A stretch of DNA of 64,000 bases, taken from assembly GCF_963678635.1 (NCBI RefSeq), contig NC_087065.1:75093345-75157344 (forward strand). The letters are read 5' to 3'. Below, piece after piece: positions 25,882 to 37,789 of the stretch. Positions within the stretch are counted from its first letter, which is position 1, and every line of letters begins with the position of its first letter. The stretch is from Symsagittifera roscoffensis. Taxonomy: Eukaryota > Xenacoelomorpha > Acoela > Convolutidae. The translations under genes and the position numbers were made by a program. The notes below the pieces were generated by a model. It saw nothing but the letters and a program-made list of their open reading frames with translations, searched no databases and had not been told where the DNA came from.

Positions 25882-26144
25882 TTTGAAATCAACTGGGGTG
25901 GAAATCGGTGCTGAAAATTTTGCAAAACGCAGAAGACAACCCGACTTGGAACTCGACGCTGGAAGAGTGTCGCCAAGTCGCACTTTTCCCGCCGCAAGAG
26001 GGCCACAAAAAAGCATCTGCATTTATAAACTACATGCGCATTTCACCGACGGCCTCAAAATTGATCATGCAGCGAGACTTCGTGACATGTTGCCGACTAG
26101 AAATAAACAAAGACGGAGCACTGATGGTCGGAAGATTCTGCGAG
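25882..26144 (+). CDS. START gene B, exon 3, with a one-base frameshift
   Basis: The acceptor CATTTAG|TTT and the donor GAG|GTACTG bound 263 bases. The neighbouring exons are both phase 0, so 264 would be expected. The exon opens FEINWG (gene A: YELDWN) in one frame and continues KILQNAEDNPTWNSTLEECR, RQVALFPP, AFINYMRIS, MQRDFVTCCRLEINKDGALM and VGRFCE in another. One extra G in the run at 25895-25898 would join the two frames and give W-x-W-K, matching W-N-W-R of gene A. As written, the frame ends at a TGA shortly after the run. The cause is a homopolymer sequencing error or a real inactivating deletion; I cannot tell which. Confidence 0.85.
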
Positions 26145-26511
26145 GTACTGAGTCTATTTAACATCTTTTGCATCAGACCCTTGTTTAGGAAGCAATTAAA
26201 CTTAACACCAAAAAAAAAAGATTATTTTTTGATTATTCAATAAAGAGACTTTTCAACCCCAAAATTGACGAGAGGAAAAGGTGGATGTAATGGAAGTAAT
26301 GGAAGAAATGTATTACTTGGATTATGTAACTAGTTATGAAAGTACATGAAAATATTTAGTTTTCAGTAAAATATTGAGTTCATCAATGGCTGGTTGAGAC
26401 CCTTTAAGCGAACAATTAACATCAGTTTAGCTACATATTCTTTCTCTTAATCTCCAAGCTTAGTATAATTTCCATACTTTGAAATGCTCGAAATTAAATT
26501 GACATAAACAG

Positions 26512-26712
26512 GTTCCAATTTGTCCGACACTTCCGAAAGCGATCAGAGCTGAGCAGAACATCCTGGTGTTTCGACTAAAGGAGACTTCTAAGACCAAATG
26601 TATGGCCACTTCAATCACTTCCATCTCCTTTAATGGACTTATTCCTCAGGCCATAATAGACAGTCAGATGGTGCGTGCTCAAACTAAGTGCACCAAAAGT
26701 CTTTTGGACAAG
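26512..26712 (+). CDS. START gene B, exon 4
   Basis: Sixty-seven codons, phase 0. The acceptor is AAACAG|GTT and the donor AAG|GTAAGA. The frame reads VPICPTLPKAIRAEQNILVF, RLKETSKTKC, then SITSISFNGLIPQAIIDSQM and KCTKSLLDK. In START domains this is the last beta strand pair (the usual tWll.vDlkG region) and the C-terminal helix. Gene A carries the same residues without the intron in front (CEIDICPP). Confidence 0.9.
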
Positions 26713-27053
26713 GTAAGAAACCGGTGTTTGCTTACCGAATTTCACAAATCAGCATGTTAAATTGTTTTGGGTCGCTTGTGAATCACAAACTTATTAGGCT
26801 TATGATAGTAAACTCATTTTCGCATATTGCAGAATATCTATTTTACCAAGAAAATTTTTATATCTAAGTTCCCAGGATCTTGTTATTATGAACCAATGAA
26901 TAGCAAGGAAGTCTTTTATAATGTGACTTGATGTCACTGTCACATATTTGTTTTAAGATTTAAATTTCATCGAAATTTTCTAAAAGAAAGATTCATTTGT
27001 TAAATTCGATCAAAAAATAATGGACATTTTTTTGAATTTATTTCATTTCTTAG

Positions 27054-27260
27054 GTGGAAAGTGAGAAAAATAAATTGAGAGCTCGGAAAAGTTTCACCAG
27101 CAAATCGTCTTCTACTTACTCACTCAAACGACCCCGACCCCAATCACCCAGAGGTCAACGACCTAAAAGCAAAAAGTCAACTAACGGCTCAGAAGTTGAC
27201 ACAAAAAAGAAAAATAAACTAACGGCACAGAAATCGACACAAAAAGCAAAAAGCAACTAG
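27054..27260 (+). CDS. START gene B, exon 5 (basic tail)
   Basis: The acceptor TTTCTTAG|GTG opens 68 codons to TAG. The product is VESEKNKLRARKSF, then a Ser-rich stretch, then Pro/Arg/Lys-rich repeats (PRPQSPRGQRPKSKK) and KKKNKLTAQKSTQKAKS. VESEK continues the C-terminal helix and matches IELEK in gene A. The remainder looks disordered and strongly basic. No such tail is typical of a minimal START protein. It could bind membranes or nucleic acid, but that is inference. Confidence 0.85.
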   Translation: MESEKNKLRARKSFTSKSSSTYSLKRPRPQSPRGQRPKSKKSTNGSEVDTKKKNKLTAQKSTQKAKSN

Positions 27261-27965
27261 AAGGCACACAAATCGACGCACTTACTTTAAACTCACTCTT
27301 TAAATTAATCATACTAATTAACTAAATAATATAAAAATTTTCATCATATTCTTTTTTATAGCAATTAAGAATAGGGAATAGAAAGTTGTGAAGTGAAAAA
27401 TTTTTCTTTGAGACGCGTAGTTTTTTTGCAGCTAACCGTACATTTCAAACTATTCTTCACTGTAGAAATTTTCAGGTTTTTTTTGTATTTAAGAGTGCAA
27501 TTTAGACGCTTGAAACAAATTTGTACCAAATTAAAAACGCCAGTTGCTTAAACAAAACTTTGTGCTGCTCTTTGTTTAGTTTTCCCAAAATCACGGGGTA
27601 TGTAACCCAGTTAAAAAATATCGTTCATGAGAACTGCAAAAAGCGAGTTTTTTTTAGGTATTCGAGATTAGTGACATTTAATCAATGTTTCTGTTAATAA
27701 CAAAATAACAAAAGCAAAATCCTTTGAGCATTCAAAAACGCAATTTTTATTAAATTTAAAAATTTTTATCCTCATTTGCTATGAAATGTGAAAAATGACA
27801 GTTGATGGTTCCAATCTTTTTCTAAGAACAAGGATAGCACAGCAGGTTCCAGCCACAGGAACAAAGGAACAATGAGAAAAAGGAGACAAAACTTCGCCTA
27901 GAAAAAGTAATGCTGCTTCAGTAAAATACATTTAGTGTTGCAATTCATAACAAAACCGACAATAG

Positions 27966-28076
27966 AAGTTTCGGTGGGATGTTATCCGGGGGGATTTAGT
28001 CCGCGAGCGAGTGGAGTCAATCCAAAGCAGAGAAGAAGACTTGGATCTTGTTAAATACCCTTCCCTCTTTTTATAA
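27966..28076 (+). CDS. Possible orphan exon
   Basis: After a TAG that could be an acceptor, an open frame reads KFRWDVIRGDLVRERVESIQ, SREEDLDLVKYPS and stops at TAA. The composition is unusually rich in G and C, and the charge pattern looks coding. A weak donor (GTTAAA) follows LDL. I recognise no family and see no connecting exon. Confidence 0.25.
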   Translation, partial: KFRWDVIRGDLVRERVESIQSREEDLDLVKYPSLFL

Positions 28077-28427
28077 AAGGAGTAACGTTGTTGCAAGTTA
28101 CAAAATGTTCACATGCGTAATCAAAGAATTACTCTTTAATCTTAATCACGCATTCCAAAACAGTCTTTTTTCCTTTTTTATTGGATACCACTGTCTAATA
28201 ATTTAAACTTTTATTGATTTCCGTGAAAACTTTTTGATTCAAAAAACTGACAGTTCTTTTGACAAAAAACGTGCTGTTTTCTGCTATATTAAAATAAAAA
28301 ATATTAGGTATATAACCAAAAAAAATTAAAATTGACACCACTGTCTAATATTTTAAGCTTTGATTGCTTCCCTTGAAACCTTGATCAAAAATAGTGACAA
28401 GATGAGTCTGTATCTAACTGTAAAATA

Positions 28428-28798
28428 CCCCCTGCCGACCCAAAGATTCCCCTCTTTGGTACTTTTTAGAAAATCAATTTTGGGCTGAAAGAACCTAAAA
28501 CTTTTCTGAAGGCGCCTTTGGCGCCAATCTATTTTAATTTTGAAGGGGAGCGCGCGCAAAAAAGGCGGTTTTTTAGTCAAAATTTTCCTAAAAAATCCCA
28601 AAAGCGGATTTTTTTACCTGTTTTTTTTTTCAAAAATTTGACTGCGGAGCAAAAAAAAGCTGTTTGATAATGTCTTCTAGTGTTCTAAGAGCGCTTGGAA
28701 ACTAAATTTGTTCCACCTTAAAAAATTGGCAAAATTTTGAAAAAAAAAGTTTGAAAATCCGCCCATCTCCCCCTCGATAAAACCCTAGATCTGCCCCA
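28428..28798 (+). mobile_element. hAT-type MITE, 5'-truncated copy
   Basis: It carries CCCCCTGCCGACCCAAAG, GGCGCCTTTGGCGCC, GGGGAGCGCGCGC, and a right end CCCTAGATCTGCCCC. The left inverted end is missing, so the copy is broken. Confidence 0.85.
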
Positions 28799-30108
28799 AA
28801 GAATAAGATATAGTGAACCCTTTAACAAAGAATGCAGGAAATTAATCTTGTCGCTCAAAGCTAAGAGTAGGAGGTCAACCCTTTGATAGAAACCAAGCAA
28901 GCTGAGGAAAGCTTTCAATTTCCTAAGATGACCTGAAAATGGGATGGAAAACAGCGTGGTTCTTTCCGCTTTACACTAAAGTTCATTATGATTTCTTTCA
29001 ACTTGGAACGCGTTCATTTTATTAGAGCTTCTAGATGACCTTTAAGTTTTAATTAACTCATCAGGCGCACTTCATTACAAGAAAAAAATGAATTAAACTA
29101 CGGAACTACCAATGTTTTTTTACTTGAAATATTAGTTTTTTGATCAAAAAACATTCCTTAAAGAATGAATTAGGCGCGGATTTAACGTTTTATAATCAGA
29201 ACACAATAAAAAGAATTTTCTCAACACCGAGAAAACTTTCCTGCGTTTTTTAAGAATCTGATTCCAAATATATTGGGCGTCATGATTTTGCTCGAAACAA
29301 GAAAAGTTCGATGAGCAAAAAATAATTTCGAAGTTGTTTTTTTTCTCTCAGAATTTGCAATATCATAGCAACGGAATTTGATGACTTGCTTGCAAACTAA
29401 ATTGATTGCAAAAAAAATTGGGCAAATAAACTGAAAAGTGAAAAACTTATTTCAGTCATAGTATGTAACTTTCGAAAATCAGAAAAAGTGACAATACCAT
29501 TTAACACTTTTGGTAAAATTCAAATTCCCAATCTTCTCTTTGAAAAATTCTGTGAAGTTCGTTCGTATATCGAATTTCCCAAAAACAGTTTTTTGACTCC
29601 GTTTATTTGTTTTCATTGACATAATTTCAAGTAATTTACAGAAAACGTCATTTTAAACAACCCCACGGACATTCAAATTCGTTATAAATCACAGGAGAGA
29701 AACTTGAAAAAAACTTTTCGGGGTTTTCTATAATTTGGAAGAATTAAATAATGAAATTAACAATTTTCAGATAGCAATTTTTTCTTACATCACATTGGTG
29801 TGATTTGAGAGAAAAAAATGCTTTTCAACAAAAAAGTAAAAGAACAACAATCCTTCCGACTTACTGCCTCAGAAAACTTTAATTTTAAATAAACTACTTT
29901 AACCAGAAAGACTCATTTAGGTTTGTTAAGCAGCTTAAGGAACAACTAAACGAACAAATGCTTTGGCATGATAATATCAAATACCGCTTTGAATTTATTC
30001 TTAACTTTTTTGACCCTGACAAGAATTTAAGATATACTGGGCGGCATTGAAAACGCATTATAAGGCTTTAAGAAACCCAGTTTTCAAAGAGAATTTTAAT
30101 TATGGGGA
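28799..30108. other. Intergenic AT-rich stretch
   Basis: I see no gene, RNA or repeat end here. Confidence 0.45.
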
Positions 30109-30616
30109 ACAACAAAACTGCTCGTTTCTGGGCAAAGCCCTGAATGTTCCGACTGCTTTATAAGCTCTATGGAGCAGTAATGACATGAAAAAAATTAAAA
30201 GAAATCAAAGTATAATGATTTTTTTAACTTGATTTTTTTGTGAAAGTCATCCCCCGCACGCCATATAAAGTACAAAGTGATAGATTCCGCTCCTAGTAAC
30301 AAATCAAATATGGCAAATCGGCTTCCTTCAAACAATTTCGAACGAGTTCTAAAACGGATTAAACCTCCGCTTACGCGTTATTGGCGCGAAATAAATCGCG
30401 CGCTAATTGTCCCGAATTTGCCAAAGTGGCAATCTTTAAGCCCCCATAACTTTACGGAAAAAGATCGCAGGTAAAATATCCTTTCAAATCTAAGCTCAGT
30501 ACCACAATATCTTTTGAATGATATGAAAAAAACTTGTTAAAAAAGTGGCCAGTAAAAATGTCGAAACTAAAAAAACAACCCCCGAGCACAAATATTCCGT
30601 TATTTTCGTTATATAA
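30109..30616 (+). mobile_element. HINE-like dispersed element
   Basis: The left end reads AACAAAACTGCTCG, with CTGGGCAAAGCCCTG (a changed hairpin) and AATGTTCCGACTGC. The core has GGCGCGAAATAAATCGCGCG and CCCCCATAACTTTACGG. The right end is GAGCACAAATATTCCGTTAT. Confidence 0.88.
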
Positions 30617-31852
30617 TATATATAATATTGTATATTATCGCTTGTGATGCCAAATTGTTTCAGCGAACAATTTGCATTTGATTTGATTCTAGTTTGCTTT
30701 TATTTATAAATTTTTGTTGAATAGTAAGCCTGAAAGGGCCTAAGAAACTAGACGACAAGCGAATTGAATGACCGTAAAAAAATTGAATTCAGACAATAAC
30801 TATATGTGAATTTAGACAACGAGACTTTAGCCAACAAAACTTCTTTGTCTAGAATGAAGTTACGCAAAAAACAAAAAGAGTATAAGATCACATAATTGAT
30901 CAAAATTATTTTACTTAGTTAATTATAGAAGATTATATCGAAAAATGATGTTCTCCGACTAGGAGAAAAAAACAATTTTCAATCTGAAAGTTGTTTTTTT
31001 TCCGCCTTACGCTATCAATGTTACTCTATCGCAAATTCCGCCTAACTCTATCAGAGAAACCATAAGGAGTTTCAGATTCTCAAAACTTTAATTCAGAGTA
31101 TTTGTCAATAGTCACAAAATGAATGCTATGTTTTCAACACCGTGCAGTATATTATACTTCTTATAGGGTTTAATACTTCTTATATGATACTTTTTAATAA
31201 AGAAGAATTTTTTTAGTAATCGAGTTCACCTTCACTTTTCAATGGCTGAGAAGGAATGCCAAAATGGGAAAACGAAAACAAAAACTAGCAATATCTTTTT
31301 CAAATTCTTTTATGTTTTAAGAAAATAGGAAATTTAAAGCTATACAATTAAGTCCTTGACACGAAGAAAAACAAAACCTTGGCACGAACACAGAAACAAT
31401 AACTGAAACAAATTGGAAATCTGTATTGCCCTTCCTTTTTTTCAGTTGCCGCTTTTCGATCTTTCTTATCAATACTGTTAAAATACTGTTACTCGTGGGA
31501 GTATGAACGAAAAAATTATATTGTATATAAGTCATCTTAGGTTCGTACGCCGAAAACGAACACAGCACCAAATGGTAAACTTTTTGGTGGCGAAAAACCC
31601 ATATTCCTAAGAGGAGAACGTTCCTTCCTCGGTTCCCTGAAACAACACCTGAACTTTTAAACCCTGATGTTTTCAATGGAAGCAGAAAAAACTTGGGGTA
31701 ATTTTTTGTTGAAACATTTATTGAATTTTTTTCAATTGAACATTTTTCGGTTGATAAGATATTAAGTTTTAAAATTTTTCTTGTACTACACTTTTTACAA
31801 CCTTTAACATAAAATTAGCAACGGGAAACAATTTGTTGGGGGGTACACTCAC

Positions 31853-31979
31853 CTCTATTCAGCTCGATCAATTACGAACCCGTCTCTCGTTTCCTCATAC
31901 TTTCCGGCTCTCCTTCCGTGCACGGGAAATTCACGGGCAGTAAATGAAATTGTGAACAGCAAGATTAGGCTTTTGAAGT
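31853..31979 (-). CDS. Possible exon of a small secreted peptide precursor
   Basis: On the minus strand a pyrimidine-rich acceptor (ACTTTTAAG|AC) opens a frame whose first residues are a hydrophobic signal-like run (KSLILLFTISFTA), followed by REFPVHGRR and AGKYEETRDGFVIDRAE, then TAG. The donor AG|GTGAGT follows two bases after the stop. G-R-R after REFPVH would be a classic amidation and cleavage site in animal peptide precursors. There is no ATG in this exon, so an upstream exon would have to supply it. The other two frames are closed. It could equally be a 5' untranslated exon. Confidence 0.35.
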
Positions 31980-32546
31980 CTTAAAAGTTTGCGAAAAGTG
32001 AAAGCCTTTGAAAAAGGAAACAACGAACTGCAACTGATTATACCAATTGTTGTTGCAAAAAATCCTGTGGGGTTATCTGATGAACTTGTGTAATATCAAA
32101 CTATGAAACTAAGAACTGATTAAGTTCGCAAAGTTGTTTGATAAAGTATTTTGTTCAGTTTGAAAGAATTAACTTACGGAAGTATCGAAAATTAATACCA
32201 TGATTATATCACTATCGCGAAATGTTTCATTATGACCCCTATCTGTTTCAAATGACCTTTAATATCTGATCAATTTTAATGACGTGCACGTTAAAAAACT
32301 CACCAGAGCCTTGATGTGACTTTATTTTTAAACAACATCAATTCAAAGACCAGTTGCCATTATGATGATAACAACTTTATAATAAAGAGGTTTTTAAAGA
32401 GTCATTATTACTTAGACTAGTGGATACTCTGATGCAGTTTTTTTTTGATTTTTTTCAAGAAAAAAATCTTAAGGTTGATTCACGTTCGAATTTAATTTTT
32501 TGCGGTGAAACAGGTCAAAAAAGGCGTTTTAGACACTTTTTGGACA

Positions 32547-32639
32547 TGCCTTTGGGTCGACAGGGGTTCGAATTCGTGAGGGGGGGGGGGTAGTGGGGAA
32601 GCGAGATTTGCTTCTTCTCCCCTATATCCGCCCCTGGTC
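32547..32639 (-). mobile_element. Solo end of hAT-type MITE
   Basis: Read on the minus strand it begins CAGGGGCGGATATAGGGG and ends in CGACCCAAAGG, which is the left ~90 bases of the MITE family. The rest of the element is absent. Confidence 0.75.
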
Positions 32640-33187
32640 AGATTGATTCAAAATATCTATTGAGAAAGGAGAGATATTCGAATTAAGCGCACGGAATACG
32701 ACAGACGTCAGGGTTTCTGAAAAAGACAAAACTAATAGAAAAAACCGTTTTTACCCTCCGACGTCGCAATCAAAAACTTTTTATTTTTTTTTTGCAAAAA
32801 AACTTTTTTTTTCACTACGAGGCCAAACATATTTTTTTGTGAATTGTATGTGGATTCCGCAGCAAATACGCTCTCTTTGTTCTTCTTTTGTTCTTTCATT
32901 TTTTTTATCGCTCTACCAAAATTTTAACATGCTTAAAGGCTTTTCTCCGGATTCCAGAGATCTACAAACAACAAATTGTGCGCATATCCAGTGCACCGTT
33001 AGGCCTCGTAATGTTTGACCCTCCCACATTGCAATCTTTTGCGTTATCGGTCTCTGCGGAGGTAAACGGGTCAATGCGGGCCAAAAACTCGTTTTATTAT
33101 TTTTTAATAATTTTTAGCAGCTTATGTATATAAAAAAATTTCAGGGTCCATCAGCCAACAATGGTTTTCTCAAAATAGTACAACGAG

Positions 33188-33268
33188 GCCCTTTGGGTCG
33201 GCGGGGGTCGAATCCCAGAGAAAGAAGGCGTCCTCCCTCCCCCGCCCCTCTTTAATCCGCCCCTGGGT
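33188..33268 (-). mobile_element. Solo end of hAT-type MITE
   Basis: Minus-strand CAGGGGCGGATTAAAGAGGG through GATTCGACCCCCGCCGACCC. The right end is missing. Confidence 0.8.
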
Positions 33269-34489
33269 TTACTTCCTTTCTTTTAACTAAAAGAAAGCAA
33301 TTTCCACTATCGAACAGCACATGTGTGAAGGTCACAAAAAATGTGATCAACTTCTAGTTTCAAGCATGGAATTAAATTGGCAGATTTCCCAGTGGAATAA
33401 AACTACCCATTGATCCAGTTTTCTTAAATTGGGTTAATTTTATCAAAAAAAGTTCGATCATAAATTGTTCGTGAAATTCAAAGAAGCTTAAGGCCATGTA
33501 TTTATTTCTGTGAAATTCGAAACTGAAACTGTTTCAAAAACGTTCCTTTTTTTTCAGTTTCCTTGCATTCATGACTTTTTTCCAACTTTTTTTGGCTATT
33601 TTACTTTATTTAAATCATAGGGGAACTTAAGTGGACTGAAGTACTCTTGACATTTTTAGTGCACTCAGTTCTGAAAACTTCAATTGCACAATCTCAGATA
33701 AGCTTCCATAACGAGCTTACTTTCTCTGAATCACTAAATTTATACAAAGAAAGTCTAGAAATCGATGCATTCACAAAATATTTTGACTCAAATCGGCTGT
33801 GGTGAATTAAGAAGGCGTGAAAACTTTGGAAAAAGAAGGCCCAAAAGGTCAGAGGTCGGAAAGCTAAGAAAAAGTGCTTCATTTGCTGAGAGGGGATACA
33901 GAACAAAGGCATCTAGGATGTTTTTATTCTCAAGGGTGATATTGAAGAGCGAGAAAAGTCCTTAGATGTAGAATCTCTCTTGAGCTTGTAATAAAAAGCG
34001 AGAAATCCAATTTCAAAGACTAATCCTAATAGAAAGTTGTTGCGAACCAATTTTCTATTACAACTAATAAAACAGAGAAAACCCTGGGAAATTTGAAACA
34101 ATTCTAATAAAGCTATCACCCAGAAGAGAAGCAAGCTCAATGAACTCTTATGTTTTTTTCTGTTGCCATATAAAGATGCTGAAAAGCGGCAACCATGATC
34201 AAAAACAATCCAAAATCATAATTAAACGGTTGACCTTTTTCCGTAATCACCCTTCAGGTGTTTTTATTGTTAATTTTATTGAGTAAAGTAAACTTAAATC
34301 ATTTCAGATATACGATATAGAGATTGTAAAAGTTTACGGTTTATGGTCCTGCTTAGACATCTATGGGATTAGGAGATGTTTTTAGAGATACCAACTAAGC
34401 TACTCTTATATTAAATTAGAGTTAAAACCAAGTTAAAATGTATCGTGAATTAGTCGATCAAGTCGTTATTCTTCAAAAAAAAACACCGA
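33269..34489. other. Intergenic AT-rich stretch
   Basis: Several short overlapping frames exist on both strands near 33.7-34.1 kb, but none has splice signals or homology that I can defend. Confidence 0.4.
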
Positions 34490-34720
34490 AGTGAACAACA
34501 CTGCTAATATCAAGGCGAAGCCCTGAATGCTCCGACTGTCCTATAAATTCTACGAAGCAGTTTTCGCTTTAAAACAATTGATGAATTTTAAAAAAATGAA
34601 GTTTTTTCATTTTTTTTGAAAGTTTCATCAGTAACTTTATGTTAAATTACTCCATATAGATCAAAACACAGTCGATTTTTTCAGGGCTTTGCCCTGAAAC
34701 AAGTATTCTTGTTTGTGTTA
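34490..34720. mobile_element. HINE-like end fragments, head to head
   Basis: A plus-strand left end (CTGCTAATATCAAGGCGAAG, then CCTGAATGCTCCGACTG) is followed at 34,682-34,712 by an inverted left end with the hairpin CAGGGCTTTGCCCTG and AGTATTCTTGTTT. The internal body is lost. Confidence 0.65.
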
Positions 34721-34756
34721 AATAGCAGCACTGCTACACAGTTAGCAACATAAACT

Positions 34757-35208
34757 AACAAGACTGCTCGTATCAGGGCGAAGCCCTGAATATTCCGACT
34801 GCCAGTTAAGATTTATGCCTTTTAAGGTAACATTAAAAAAATAAATGTAATAAAATGAAATGAAAAAAAAAGTTTCTAAAGTTTGAAAATAATTATGAAA
34901 TCATCCCCCCACACGCTATATAAAGTACAAAAGAATAGATTTCGCTCATTGTAACAAATTAATTACGGCAAATAAACTTCTTTCAACCAATTTGAAACTG
35001 GCAATCTTTAAGCTCCCATAACTTTACGAAAAGTGATCACAGGTGAAATATCTTTTCAAATTTAAGCTCAGTACAACAATACCTTTTGAATGTTTTTAAA
35101 AAATGGCTGCTTAAAAAGTCGAAATTTGTCTGAAGAAAAAACCCACCAATAGCACAAATATTTCGGAGCACAAATATTCCGTTACTTTCGTATCGAAAGT
35201 CGGAACAA
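34757..35208 (+). mobile_element. HINE-like dispersed element
   Basis: The left end reads AACAAGACTGCTCGTATCAG with the perfect CAGGGCGAAGCCCTG hairpin, then TATTCCGACTGCC. The right end is GCACAAATATTCCGTTAC and GTCGGAACAA. It lacks the central palindrome block and has a small internal duplication of the GCACAAATATT motif. Confidence 0.88.
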
Positions 35209-35394
35209 TCAATCGAATACCCAGATATGGTTTAAGCAAAAATTCTACAGCGAAAAAGAGAGAAAATATCCAATTTGAAGTTGAATTAAGTAACACTGCT
35301 TCATTTTGACCAGTGCCAAAAAATGTGTTTATCAATAAAATCGATCCAGTTTTGTATACAAAATCTTGAATTTCCTTTGATATTCTTAATAAAA

Positions 35395-35705
35395 AGTGTA
35401 TAACCTAAATTACCCCCAATTTGTAACGCATTAACTCGCCGCTTGTTTTTCTTATAAAAACGCAATAAGTTAATTATCCCTAATTGGCCAAATTAGCAGT
35501 TTTCATTCCCACGCAATTAAAGGAAAGTTATTGAGTAATAGTTATTTTTTACAGGTGAACTCCAGGCGGCAAAACTTCTTACATGATATTTTAAAAAATG
35601 TCACAGATGTTGAGTTGAGTTAAGAAATCGAAAATTGACTGAAATCAAAAACTACCCCAAGCATAAGTATTCCGCAGTTTCCTCGAAATTTGGAACAAAA
35701 AGCTT
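35395..35705 (+). mobile_element. Decayed HINE-like copy
   Basis: It shows GCATTAACTCGCCGCTTG, CCCTAATTGGCCAAATTAGC, and a right end AGCATAAGTATTCCGCAG then TTTGGAACAAAAAG. It follows the previous copy in the same orientation. Confidence 0.6.
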
Positions 35706-35963
35706 TTGTAAACTATATAGCAATTTTTGGTTTTTGACTACTGTGCCAAAAATGAATTGTTTTTAGCCGTCGCAAATTTTTTTTTCAAAAGATGGGGGAA
35801 AGAGACGGGGGAGGTCATGAGATGGGATTGCAAGCTTCAAAATATTTATAATTCAATATAGCTTATCGCTTCATCTACTTTTTTTTAGTTAACAAGCCAG
35901 AGCGTAACCGAAGGTTAATTATTTAAGGGTTAACTAAGCTGTGGCTATTTTACAAGAGCTCAC

Positions 35964-36095
35964 CTTGTAAATTATGGCGCACGTGCGAACTGATTCCGCA
36001 ATCATATGCTTGCTGGGCACCATCACTACCGATGCGCCACAAGGTCACATGGTTACGAAAAAATTCAGAGAGGAAAGATAACGCAAACCCAAAAG
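35964..36095 (-). CDS. Possible orphan exon, minus strand
   Basis: Minus-strand acceptor GATGAG|CT and donor TTACAAG|GTGAGC bound an open frame with FGFALSFLSEFFRNHVTLWR, IGSDGAQQAYDCGISSHVRH and NLQ. The second half is GC-rich and reads like protein. The acceptor side is uncertain because a pyrimidine tract lies inside the frame, so the real exon may be shorter. The plus strand is also open across it. No family is recognised. Confidence 0.3.
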
Positions 36096-37789
36096 CTCAT
36101 CTGACATCTGAATGCTGAAGGTTTTTGGGCAGATGATCTTACCTTCGATCATAAAATTGATAACACAAATAGATCGTAAAAAAAACATTTTGATACACGG
36201 TTATAAACCACGCCAACTGAATGATAGTTATCAACATATAGCCCGCTAGATAGTAGAACCAGGTCGTTACTCAGTAGATTAACTTTAATTACGACCCCGT
36301 AGGAGGTGTCAACTTGCAGCATGACTCAATCAACTCATCGCATTTCATTTCAGTGCAATTCAGGAGCTAAGTTACTTAAGACATGAAGTTAATTAAATCG
36401 CTTTGAAAAAGTCTGAAAAAGCTCATTTTTGACCGCAAAAGTTTGAGTATAAAACGCAGATCTAGAACCGTGTTGTGCATTCTAGAATGTTTTTTTTTCA
36501 GTATTTTTTGTCTAAACACAATTCTGGTTCAAATTTTTTTTCAAAAGTTAAAATTGTGATTCTTAGGTTATTCGGTTAACCTCAAAATCCTTATTCTTCA
36601 CTACTATCCTTGTACTACTATTTAAAAATGATATCAGCAGATTGTTTTCAGGCAGTTCCTTTATGGGCAGTTACAAAAATGTATTGACTACTTTGACAAC
36701 CATATCGGCAACCAAATATCTTCTTGTGTTGTGAAATGAATCTCGCTATAAGTTGGTTTGAACAAAAAAAAACAGCAAACTCTTAACATCATAAAGTGCA
36801 AAAATATTGTAAACAATGCTCATTTCTTGTCTTTTTAGTAGGACAGGGTAAAACTAAACACACCCAAGGTACTTTACATATCGTGTAGGTGAATAAAGAG
36901 AACAAAAAACTTTTTTATTTTTTCTAAACTATTCCATAATTTTATCAACCTGTTGAATTGTTTTAATAATGCAATGGAAACGTTCCACCATTATTTACAA
37001 GCTGTTTTTTTCATTTTATATCACTTTTATTACCCATATATTTACGGTTGACATGTAGAAATTTGAAAAAAAAAACATTATATTTATTACGCAATGTATT
37101 GTTAATTGATTGAGAATTGGGTTGAAAAATTAACTCATTTTTTGGCTTTTGAAGAAGGTGACGGAGTTGGTTTTTTTAAAGACAAATATTGACTTATAAC
37201 AAGCTGTTTTTGACAAAAAAAAAATTTTCAGACTGAAAAACATTGATGAACTGAGCTCCAGAAAACAAATATTTCACAGGTGGTGAATTTTCGCGAACTT
37301 ACGGAGGTTGGAAAAATGACAAATTATTAGAATGCGTTTGTAGTCCGAGTGCTGAAAAAAAATGACGGAATTTTGTTGTCGGGATGATTTTTTTTTATAA
37401 ATCTCCAAATAAACTTCATTTTTAGGTAACAATTTTCAACAGAACAAATCATATAGTCTGCAAAATATTGATGCATTGAGCTCAAAAAAAAAATTAGCTT
37501 CGACTTTTTGAAAAATAAGGAGGTTTGACAACTGCCAATTTCAGCGTTTTGACAAAACTATTGCGCGCTTTTTATCAGTTTTTTTCCTAAAACGTAATGA
37601 AAGCAGCAAATTAGTCCAGCTCCGAAATCAATCCATTTTCAATTGAACCAAGCTACTAGGTCTAATTTGCGCGTTAACAGATGAAAACATATCGTTTTGA
37701 GCTTGCCCTTGCATTTGGGGAAAATTTGCAAAAAATATAAATTTTAAAATTTTATTTTCAATTTTGCCGTTTTTGATTTTTAACGAAAA
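36096..37789. other. Intergenic AT-rich stretch
   Basis: No gene is supported. Faint minus-strand similarity to the dispersed element (GAAAAACATTGATGAACTGA with GAGCTC) recurs near 37,215-37,260 and 37,455-37,500, possibly very old copies. Confidence 0.4.

Noticed and set aside
30277-30474. 65-residue open frame
   Set aside because: It lies wholly inside a dispersed non-coding element, and other copies are not open.
31317-31676. 119-residue minus-strand frame
   Set aside because: No family is recognised and composition is background-like except for a short patch near 31.6 kb. Alternative frames there are equally open.
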